Source: Neofusicoccum parvum (lineage: Eukaryota; Ascomycota; Dothideomycetes; Botryosphaeriales; Botryosphaeriaceae). Taken from it: a stretch of 64,000 nucleotides of DNA. The notes under the pieces were generated by a model. That model searched no databases. It was not told the DNA's origin and worked only from the letters and a program-made list of their open reading frames with translations. This document shows, in pieces, positions 41,331 through 51,076 of this stretch. The position numbers were made by a program, and so were the translations under genes. Numbering within the stretch: the stretch's first letter is position 1; each line of letters opens with the position of its first letter. The stretch is taken from assembly GCA_020912385.1 (NCBI GenBank), contig CP087211.1, positions 1,550,001-1,614,000 on the forward strand, in the 5' to 3' direction.

Positions 41331-43177
41331 TCACAGCAGCTCCTCTCTCGGTATGCGCTCCGGCAGCTGGAGGTGCGGATCAAAGCACCACACCGCGCAG
41401 TGCCCGCGGCGGAGCAGCACCAGCAGGTGCTCGTTGCCCAGCAGCGCCTCGTCCCCGGGCATCCCGCTGTGCTCTGCCGCCATGTCCTCGGGGATGTCCA
41501 TGATCCCCAGGTGCAGCCCGCGCCGCGCCAGCGTCTGGTACGTCTGCGGCCCCCACGTGCTGTCCTTCGTCCGTGCTTCCTCGTCAGTGACCGCCGGGGG
41601 CATGTAGAACATGGCGTCCTTCCAGAGGCAGACGGTGAACTTGTCGAACGGCGTCTTCCTGAAGTAGTCGTTGCGAAATGCAGGAAGAGCGTCGTTCGAT
41701 GTCGTGATGATCAGCTTATTGAGCACGTTGTCGAAGACGATGGTCGTCATCGTGCGTGCAAACACCTCCTCCTCGCGGTATCCGAACGGGCGGATGGGAG
41801 GCTTGATGTGGTAGAAACGGCTCTCGTAGTCCATTGGACGGATTTCTGCTGCCCGCAGAGAATACACCGAGACACTCACGTCGTGGTCAAATCTTCCGAG
41901 AAGCACACCGTCAAACGACCAACGCTCAAAGGACAGCCAATTCTTGGTGTCTTTGCGAAGGCAGAAGAACCAGACTATTGAACGGGACCGCTCATCAACA
42001 ACCACGCATTTGGGCATGTACTGACTGCCGACAGAATTAGTTCCGAGCGAACCGAGAGCGATCTGGCAGCACTGACTATGGCCTGCCCTCGTCCACAAGG
42101 CGGACTCGATTGACTTCAAAAGACCGAGTGCGCCTATCAACAGCATTCCAGAGGTAGACGTTCAGCCGCGTGCTCCAAGAGGGATTGCGTGACTCAGAAG
42201 CAACGAGAACGGTCTGGCCCTGGGCAGCAAACACCTCTAGATTCTGGTTTTGGAGCGTGAAGTGCGTCTGCTCTTTGGTGTCCAGATCATAAATATGGCA
42301 AACGCGGGAGTACAGGGTGAAGAACGCAACGAGCCTCTCAGTCAGCTTCATGAAGCCGATCTGCTCGCGCGCGTCGGTCATGATCGAGTGATGCTCCCCG
42401 GTGCGAAAGTTGAACGCCCCGATCCGGCGCATCTCCTTCCAGGCAAGCGTGTCTTTGGCAAAGTCGGCGCCGGGAAACTCACCGCGGTCGGCTGCCGTCA
42501 TCTGGCCGTACCAGTTGCCGAAGTAGAAGGTGCCGTGGTACGGACGGCCCTCTCGAAAGCGCTTCACGTGATCTGCCTTCCATTTGTGGACGGTGTACGG
42601 CTCTCTATACAGACCTGCTTCCTCGCCAGCCAGCTTCGGGTCGTCGGCGGAGTACCAGGTGTCCAGCGCGGAGCCCGTCACGTGGGTGGAGGACAGCACG
42701 CTCTGCCAGCGGCGGGCGACCTGGGGGCAATCAGCATGCTGGCGGCGGCGGCAAACCTGTGGCGGGGCATACCCGCTGGTACTGGAAGGGCGCGTTGGGC
42801 GGGAGGTGGTGGAAGATGTACGAGACAATCTCGACGGGCAGCGAGCCCACGATGTCGCAGCGGAAGTCGCGCTGGGCCAGGCGGGCAAGCAGCTCCCTCC
42901 ACTCGGCGGTGGTGAGGCGCTCGACGATGCCGTCCAGTCTAAAACACGCGCGGTCAGCAGGGTCGCAGTCTGGCGGCCGGCGGGCGAGACAGCGCGGGTT
43001 CCAGGCGCGGGCGCTGCAGCGGGATAGGCGAGCGCAGACGTGATATGCTTAATTGAACGACCGCACGAGACCAGGCCGGTTGGGGCAAGAGAGGGCGCGT
43101 CTGGCACCGGGCACTCACGCTGCTCGGCGCGCGGCCGGAGAGGGAAGCTCAGCAAAGTCGTGGGCCAGGAGCGCCAT
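41331..43177 (-). CDS. F-box protein, substrate unknown
   Basis: Predicted substrate adaptor of an SCF ubiquitin ligase. Four exons: 43177-43119, 42938-42773, 42720-42077 and 42024-41331, with introns of 180, 52 and 52 bp, for 520 residues. The F-box is near residues 43-75: GSLPVEIVSYIFHHLPPNAPFQYQRVARRWQSVLSS, assembled across intron 2. Next comes WYSADDPKLAG and HKWKADHVKRFREGRPYHG, a pattern seen in fungal F-box proteins. The rest is made of repeated hydrophobic beta-like strands (LVAFFTLYSRVCHIYDLDTKEQTHFTLQ, VVDERSRSIVWFFCLR), which would suit a beta-propeller that binds the substrate. Intron 3 interrupts it with TAG just after the donor, so an unspliced read would stop at GRP. The substrate is unknown. 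It is divergent from the Sfl1 gene. Confidence 0.8.
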
Positions 43178-44049
43178 GCCTGCGCGCGGGCCTAGATCGC
43201 CTGGAGCGTCGCGCAACCAGCGGCGGCAGCGGTCGCGGGCGCGGAGAGAGCGGCCTCGTGGCGCCCGTTGGGAGTCTGGGGGCGCGGGAGCTGGTGGATC
43301 GGCAGGGCGTGGAGCATGTCAGCACGCGTTGTACACGGCGGGCGAGTTTCACCATGGGCCTGGATCGAGTGGTTGTTGCTTCCCCTGATGCTCGCAGCGC
43401 AAGCCGCGCCTAGGAAGCTCTGGCTCCACACCGTCCTGGCGTCCTCGGTTGAGATCCGCCGCATCGACGACCTGCGCCCGCCCCGGCCCCGTTCTATCGC
43501 AGCGCAGCCGGCCTCACGCGTCCCACACGCCGCTGCCGACGTGCCCCTTTGCCGCTGCCGATGCCAGCGTAGCTCCGCGCGTCTGCGCCCCCGAGAGCTC
43601 CCCAGCAGCCAAGCTCGCCCATCCCCAGCACCACCCGGCCGGACGAGCTCGACCGCACCAGGTCCCCGCAAATTCCATTGACCCTTATCCCCTGGGCCCA
43701 GCGCCCTCGCCGACCGCAGACGCCCTGATCCAGCGCGCCCAAACACGCCCGCCGCCCGCCGCCGCCGCCCAGCGCCCAGCGCCGCCCGCCGTCACCGAGC
43801 CCACCACCGCCCAGCGCCCTCCGCCGCGCTCGCCGCGTCCGCCGCCCGCTCTGTCGCCGCCGCTGCCGCCCGCCGTAGGATGCCGTGAGCCTGCCCGCGC
43901 CGCCGACGTCGTTATTCTTAGCAAGAGCTGGCCGGGTGATGAGACACTGGGTGCCGTCGACCGGACCGAGGACGCTGCGCATCTGTTATACTTGGACCAA
44001 CACCCACCGGTGACGGCGCGTCGCAAGTCCCTGTGACACCCCCGCCACC
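43178..44049. promoter_or_regulatory. divergent promoter gap, F-box / Sfl1
   Basis: 872 bp, very GC-rich, with CGCCGCC-type runs near 43.74-43.87 kb that form large chance frames on both strands. Long leader of the Sfl1 gene. No known site identified. Confidence 0.45.
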
Positions 44050-46139
44050 ATGGCCTCCAGCGCCGAATCCGTGCGGCGCAGCCCCTTCTCCGCCGACGCG
44101 CTTGCGCCAGGTATGCACAAGACCATACCGATCCTCCCATCGTCGTCAGCCGCCTCGTCGTTGACCCCCCCGGCCCCCGCAGGAGACCCAATGGACGTCA
44201 CTCCCTCGAACACCACCTCCACGGCTCCTCCATCCCAGCCCAGCCCGGCCCTGGACCGCAACGGTGGGAACCAGTCGGAACCGGAGAACCCCAGCTCCAC
44301 CAACAGCCAGCAGGGCAGCAGCGCCAATAATGCCGCCCCGTCCAACGCGAGCTCGTCTGGTGCAAACAACACCAACGGGAACGGCTCCACTAATAGCAGC
44401 AACGGCCCTGGCCTCGGAGCGGCTGCTGCAGCGCAGCAGCCCAAAGTCGTACAAACCGCCTTCATCCACAAGCTCTACAAGTACGTGCACCGCGCGCCGT
44501 TGGACGCGGCCGGGATCTGAACTGACTCGCCGCAGCATGCTCGAAGACCAGTCCATCCAGCATTTGATTTCGTGGTCCAGCACCAACGAGAGTTTCGTCA
44601 TGTCTCCTTCGAATGAGTTTTCAAAAGTTCTCTCGTGCGTCCCCGTGGACCGGCTGCACGCATGGGCTGTGCTAACACGGCCGACAGTTCCTACTTCAAA
44701 CACACCAACATATCCTCTTTCGTGCGACAGTTGAACATGTACGGGTTCCACAAAGGTCAGTGTTGCGCCCTGCGCGGCTTTCACGTGCTCATATCGTGCA
44801 GTGAGCGACGTTTTCCACACCGGCTCCCCCGACTCTCCGCTGTGGGAGTTCAAGCACGGCAACGGCAATTTTAAGCGAGGAGATCTCGTCGGCCTGAGGG
44901 AGATCAAGCGGCGAGCCTCGCGGCATGCTCTCATACATCGCGATTCCTTTTCCACTGGCCCAAAATCATCTGCTCCGTCTTCCGGAGCTCCTGTAGAGCC
45001 AATGCCTGATCCGGTAGACGCTCGGCTGCAGATGCTCGAGCACAGCCTCTACGACATGCATGCTAGGCTTGCACGGACAGAAGATAGTTATGCATACGTC
45101 AATCAACGATGCCACGTGCTCACGGAAAGCCTGATGCGCTGCCACCAGGTTTGTAGTCTGATCTGCTCTCTCAAGTCCTATACTTACAGGCCCAGTGGAA
45201 CTATGAGCTCTCAAACTGCGTCAAGGCGATGGTCCCTGACCCAGAGCATCAAATACACAAGGATGGTGGGTCTTTACCGTTTGAATGCGGGGTCGGCGCG
45301 AGCTAATCAATGCAGTGACCATGATGCAAAATGAGATTGCACGACAGTCTGAAGTCCTCCGGTCAATGGAGGAGCAGCAGGACAACATACAGTCCGCGCG
45401 CTCCCAATATTTCTCAAACCTGCAAAATGACAGCATGGCGCCAGCATCGCCTCGCCAAATGCCCCAGAACGACACGCGACGGCCTTCGTTAGCAGACGCC
45501 GGGCGGCCAGGGTCCTATAGGGGCACTGGAACCGCTGTTCCACCACACCTGCAGGTTGTTTCGCCCCGGCGGTACGGCTCTATCAATCAGGGAAACTATT
45601 CGCCCTCGTCATTGCGGCCACCGGTCCAACAGGCGCCGCCGCCACCTCCGCCGCAAATTCAGCATCCGCTCGCAAACGCCAATTCCCCGCCAGCAAATCT
45701 GTCCAGGAGGCACACCTCCGCGGATATCAGATTACACGGCTGGCAGGCACCACCACCGCCACCGGCACACTCTCCATACGCATCTGGGCACAACTCAACC
45801 CCATGGCCATCATCACCGCACCGGACGCCCGTCGGCGGCGACGAACAGCTTCGCAACGCCCTGGCGCAGTACGAGATCACGCGTGGGCCTCGACAGCACC
45901 CCGGTTCGCGCAACGCCACGCCCCCGCCCAATGAGCCCGGGTCGAGCCTCAACCCCGACGCGGGTTGGACCTTGCCCGGCGCGCGATATCCGTTCCGTGG
46001 AATCGACACGCCAGGCCCACCAACCCGGCGGTCGAGCATGGCATCAAACGTGCATTCGCTGCTCAACCCGGCCGAGACGGCGGAGCGAGCCGACGAGGAC
46101 GAACCGCAGGGTGACCTTAAGAGGAAGAGGATGATATGA
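44050..46139 (+). CDS. SFL1: Sfl1-like HSF-domain transcription factor
   Basis: Nuclear regulator with a heat-shock-factor-type DNA-binding domain. Yeast Sfl1 represses flocculation genes and its relatives control adhesion and morphology. Six exons: 44050-44480, 44536-44634, 44688-44755, 44802-45148, 45190-45265 and 45316-46139, with introns of 55, 53, 46, 41 and 50 bp, for 614 residues. The N-terminus is Ser/Asn-rich. The HSF domain spans roughly 138-240: FIHKLYN, LISWSSTNESFVMSP, SSFVRQLNMYGFHK, then FKRGDLVGLREIKRR. A coiled-coil (ARLQMLEHSLYDMHARL) and QNEIARQSEVLRSMEEQQ follow, then a Pro/Gln-rich tail ending GDLKRKRMI, a likely nuclear signal. Every exon join keeps the frame. The 41-bp intron could use a second acceptor 6 bp later. 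Confidence 0.93.
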
Positions 46140-47454
46140 CAGAAAATATGCATCAGAAAGCTCTCTCTCATGCATTTCTTCATTCTACCACAATTTTGGG
46201 CCCTGATTACTTTTCCTTCCGGATCTCTCTTTATTTCTTCACGTCAGTATTGAAGTTGGCTTTTGTCATCGACCAGCCCAGCCCAAAGTTTGAATAGCCA
46301 TGTTGATGTCTTATTTTTCAAGCGGCTTCTCCTCGAGCTGGGCTGTACGGTTCTTTGCTTGCTTTTCCGGACGGGAACGGTTCCGCCAGATCATTTTTCG
46401 TCCCTTTCCCCCGCTTTTTTTTTTTTCTCTAAAAAAATGAACGATCAATTGCTAAAATCGGGGGCCTCCTGATTTGATCACATAGGGCGAAGACCTTGTT
46501 ATTTTCTTTCTCTTTTTCCCTCTTAGGGCGGCATTCACTCCCCTGTTCATTCCATACAGAAGAAGAGGTACTTTAAGCATGGATGATTAGTGCCGATAGG
46601 GTGGGTAGGTAGTTAAAGGGGGAAGTAGTTTTACAGGTTTGGATCGAGGTTGGGGTTGGGCGTTGATGAGTGGACGACTCCTGCACCGTCGCTCTTACCT
46701 TTTTGTCTGTGGAAGGGACATGAGTGGACGGTCGTTTTTCTGTCACTCACGCGCAGTCTCCTGCAGCAGGAATTCGAATGCGGCGCGTACGTCCTTTTCA
46801 TGTTTTGGGATATGTCGGCTCGTGGCACAAATCACCTATCGGGCGAGGGAAAAAAAAGCAAGGGGGGAGGAGATAGGGAGCGCGAAACGAGAAAGCATCG
46901 GAAGGGAAAAGGGGGGGTTGCAAGACACACCTTTCCTCACCCTCCTCAAACCCGTCTCATAATGTGACGGAGGTGGCACAGTAGCTGTTGTTTTGTAGTA
47001 GGAGGGAATGTGTGTATGTGCGCGTGGCAGAAAGCTTCCTATCTGTCAGTTAGTCATCTTCGAGGTCTTCCCCCCTCCCCAGCTCTAGCTACAGCTACGA
47101 TCGTAAACATTTTCAACGGCGTTTTTTTTGGTGGAATTTACTGTCATCACCGAGGACTTGAACTTCGTTTTTTTTTTTCGGATGGAAGGGAGCCTATGGA
47201 TATATGGTGAGGCCGGAGTCGATGGATGGCCAAATGACCGGAAGGCGAGACGTTAATGAGAGCCTTTTACTGCTACGTACTTCTCTTTGCGTATTTAGTG
47301 GTGCGTGATGGTGCGTGCCGCACGCATGGTTGTTGTGGAGCATTACTGCTGTTATCTCATAGGGGGTGGAACAAGCAGAAAATGCTTTGCCATAACATTT
47401 TCAGCTTATAGGCCTAGCCGCCGAAAGTATGATGAGTCTTATGCTCTTGTGGGT
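46140..47454. other. gap after Sfl1, nothing recognised
   Basis: T-rich 3' UTR at the start, then short frames on the plus strand (46639-46967) with no domain. Poly-T and poly-A runs are common. The end may hold the diverged left arm of foldback copy C. Confidence 0.45.
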
Positions 47455-47562
47455 CGGTTCGGAAAGTATTGCAACACGTACTTACCTTCATGGGGAGGTA
47501 ATGCATTCATCTAGATGAATTCATCATTTCATGTACGTCCGGACGAATGCTTCGACTTCCTA
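47455..47562. repeat. foldback family, partial copy C
   Basis: The right end reads GTCCGGACGAATGCTTCGAC followed by TTCCTA. 41 bases before it, a 40-bp block (GTTCGGAAAGTATTGC... CTTCATGGG) matches the centre of copy B2 (20324-20364). The spacing between block and right end is also the same, so they share one ancestor. A left end was not clearly found. Confidence 0.5.
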
Positions 47563-48417
47563 CTGACTGTAATAGTGCACGTCGAAGGCATGTTTGCGGT
47601 CCCCTATGTACTTTTACTTAGTGCATCCCTACATTACAATTAGCTTTTACCGACCATTATCATTTGTCACTCGTGATCACGCATTAAAAACTTGGAAGGA
47701 ACAAGTATACGCGGCGACCAGGGTGTTTTAATTGGGGGAGATTACGAATACAGCATACTAACTACTCAGAACCACTGACCATCCATACTGCAAAGCCGCG
47801 CAAAAATCCTTCCAACGCAGAGGTATCCATAACAGTAAAAATTCAGAACATCGTAACAGGACATGACAATCAATGCACTACTAAGACGCAGTCCTTTTCG
47901 CGCCTCAAAAAACCACATCCCATAACAGACGCTCCAAAAAGCACGAGATAGGTGGGGTTGGCAAAGCCAATGCACAAATAAAGACGCACACGCTGGTGGA
48001 AAGGGGTAGTAGAAGGAAAAGAAAAACAAACGAAAGCCAGTCCATGGCGGTGGGTCGCAGACGCACATTCGAGATTTTTTTTTCCCTTGTTTACCCTTTT
48101 CTGGAGTGGTGAAATTCGGCATGGGGATGAGGTGGAAAGGGGGAGTCATGTTGCCTGTGACAATCTTCTTGAGTGGAGTAACAAAAAGCAAAAACGGTTG
48201 TCAACCTGAACTCCGTTCCTTGTCCGACCTGTCATACTCGGGGGGACAGGCTAAACCGCCCGGAGAGATGGCGACTCTCCTCTCAGGCGGGGCCTGTAGT
48301 GTTTGTCAATCTGGGGATATGATGCTTGTGGCCCCTCCGAGCAGAGTTAGTAACAATCTTGGGTTGATCCATGTTCGAGCGACGTTCGATCGCCAACATG
48401 CAGTTCCAGCCCACACC
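47563..48417. other. gap before the BTB gene 3' end
   Basis: 855 bp, AT-rich, containing the 3' UTR of the BTB gene. Frames on both strands look like chance. Confidence 0.45.
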
Positions 48418-49382
48418 TTAGATGATGGACTTGGGAGACTTGGCGTTGCCAATCTCGACAATGTCATCGATGTGGTTGCACATGGCGACGAAGAGGTCGA
48501 AGAACATCTTGCCGCCCATCTCCATCTCGGCCTGCATGGTGCCGCTGCGCTTGAAGGTGCGTCGACTGCGGATGATCAGCGCCAGGTAGTGGGCGCGCAA
48601 CCGCGAGTCCGTGTCGGGCGTGTGGGCGTAGGCGTAGCGCGCCGAGCGCAGCACGGTGCCGACGTCAATGCCCGCCTGCAGGCCCTGCTTGCGCAGAGCC
48701 AGCCGCTTGAGCTCGGCCAGCCCGTACCGCTCCGCCGCGCAGTACACGACCGTGTCCCGCAGGAGCACGGCCCCCTCGCCGGCGTGGAAGATGGTCGCCA
48801 TGCTGTTGCTGGCGCCCGCTGCTTCGCTCACTCCTCCTCCTCGGCCGCCGTTGTTTTGTGGGGTGTTGTTTGGGTCCGGTGTTGTCTGGGTTGAGGGGAC
48901 CACCTCGGCGCCCTCGAGCATCCACGACCCGCGCCGCTTGTCGTGAAGCAGCCGCGGGGTGTAGTCGCCCTTGTACAGGTACTCGAGCACGCACGAGAAG
49001 ATCTCGGGCTCCTCGTCAGGCAGAACGATGCGCTTGTTGGGCGACTCGTCGAAGAACTGGCCGCGCAGCGCCGCCTGGAAGAACGGCGAATGGCACAGTA
49101 CGTCTTCGTGAGCCGCGAAGAGCCGCTGGTCGCGGCCGATCACCATGGTGATGATGGCACTGGTGAGCTTGGGCGAACCGCTGGCGGCAAACGAGTCAGT
49201 GATGGGGCCTGGTATGCGTCTCGCAGCGAAGTGACTCACCTGCCCACCGACGCGGGGCTCTCTAGCTTCTCGAGCATCTTCTGCTTCGTCTCCTCGCGAA
49301 ACGACCTCTTCGGCTGCTGCTTGGTGATCTTGCCCACGCGATCCTTCGTCCCCTGGGAAGAAGTGAAAGACCGTTTGAACAT
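48418..49382 (-). CDS. BTB/POZ-domain protein
   Basis: Protein of 301 residues with a BTB domain of the type that pairs with itself and can link substrates to cullin-3 ligases. Two exons: 49382-49240 and 49180-48418, with a 59-bp intron (donor GTGAGT, branch ACTGACT, acceptor CAG). The N-terminus is basic (MFKRSFTSSQGTKDRVGK). The BTB core starts SAIITMVIGRDQRLFAAHEDVL, then SPFFQAALRGQF and LYKGDYTPRL, near residues 55-125. A Pro/Gly/Asn-rich loop follows, then YCAAERYGLAELKRLAL, the BACK-like helix. A 15-bp duplication (GAAAGACCGTTTGAA, 49365-49379 and 49401-49415) lies at the start; the upstream copy is in the same frame but has no ATG. The target is unknown. Confidence 0.85.
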
Positions 49383-51076
49383 GCTGGGAAACACCGAAGA
49401 GAAAGACCGTTTGAAACGAGCGATGGTTGCTGAAGCGGGAGCAGAAACGACCGGAACGACAGACAATCGAAAAGAGCGTGGAAAGTTAGTTTGACGCTTC
49501 ACGCTGCCGTCAGTACTGGCATTCGCGCAAGTCGTGTTGGCGGTATTGCGAGCTCCGGAAGCGAGACTTCGGGGAGAATGCGGAAGTTCGCTCTGCTAGA
49601 ATCGGGGAGATCCTAAGCGGTATGTTCGGCGGGCTCGAGACTTGGCTGGACGTGGAAGCGTGCAGAGCAAGCGGGCTGAGGCGGCGGGGGACAGGCCGTG
49701 TTTAAGTAAGGTTGGCTGGTGTGGTGCTGCCCTGCCGCCAAGCGCTTAATCGCTGCACTGTGGTCTGTGCCTGGCCATGAGCCACCGGGCGCCATTGGGC
49801 GCGCGGTGCATAGGGCTGGGGAGAGGGCGGAGAGGCAGCAGCGCTTTTGCCTATTCGTGTGGTACCAGCACAGCAAGCCGCAGCCGGCGCTGTGTGTGGA
49901 CGCCCGTGCAGCCGGCGCTCAGCGCTGCGGCAGGGATGCGAGGATCACTCGTCGCCATTGGCACAAATGACGTACAGCCCCAGCCCCGCGAGATAAGACA
50001 GCGCTGGCGCAGCCGGACGCGAGGACTCGTGCGCTCGCAGGCGCGAGGACTCAAGCACGACGCGTCCGCCAGCACGACGCCGCAGCGACGCGGTCCCACG
50101 CGTGCCGGGACGCAAGGCGTCGCCGTCGCCGTTTGGGTTGCGTTGGGCGCGCAAACGGACGCGGCCTACCCCAGTTCTCGCGGGCGGCCGGGCGACAGTG
50201 GCTGCAAGGGGCCGTGCTGATTGGCCGGCGCGCGGACATTGCGACGCCCGTGGAACACGCCAGCGCCAGACGGACGCGGTGTCATGTGTCAGGCCCAGAG
50301 CCATTTGCGGCTGCCGAGAGGGGAAGGCATGCCCGAGGCGGCGCGGAAGCTTTCGGTTGTGTCAGGGGCAGGGTCCGCTGACATCAAACGGCCCCTGCCC
50401 TGGATCCCCCGACGTCACCCAGCCCATGCACGCTCCCTCCATTTCTCTGCGCAAACAGCCAATTCGTTGTTCTGTGGGTACGAATGCTCCTATTGCCGCC
50501 GTCTCTGCTATCCATGTGCCGGGCGACTCCAAAGCTTTGCTTGACCCCAGCCCCGACTGTCTTTTCTCCTAGCATGCAGCCCAACAATATCCACACCTGA
50601 AGACTAAGAATAGAATTTGCCAAAACCTGCATGCGTCGAAGGGCCCCTGGCTTCGCTCCGCCCTCCCGCTCTGCCCAAGTCTCCGTCTACAGCCAGCCCC
50701 CAAGCCGTCTAAAGCCAGCTCCCAAGGCCCTCCGTCCATGCAAGCCACGCTGCTCCTTCTATAGAAACGGGAAACCCCAGAGAAGAGAATCGTTTCTTAA
50801 ATATCCAATACTGTGAAGCTCAAAGTAGACGCCTCGGCGCCGTTAATGCCACAAAAAAAGAATTAGGCCCCATCGTTGTCGTGATATGAGCCTGGTGGTG
50901 TTGTAAAGGATGCTACCCGTGTACCGTGTCTCGACGCCGTAGTGATGCCATGCCTGGTAATGATGAATCATCCATAATTGGCCAACGTTCGCAGCAGGTC
51001 TGTATTCCTGCTGGTCGTGTCCGTATGGGATTCCGCCAGGTCTCAATAACAGATCGTAGTCGTTCAACCGTCCCCC
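49383..51076. other. 1.7-kb gap, nothing recognised
   Basis: Promoter side of the BTB gene, then GC-rich DNA with chance frames on both strands to about 50.6 kb, then the 3' UTR of the phosphatase. No domain or spliced gene is visible. Confidence 0.45.

Noticed and set aside
43192..44191. Large frames on both strands between the F-box and Sfl1 genes
   Set aside because: Built from CGCCGCC-type repeats; they overlap each other and the real start of Sfl1.
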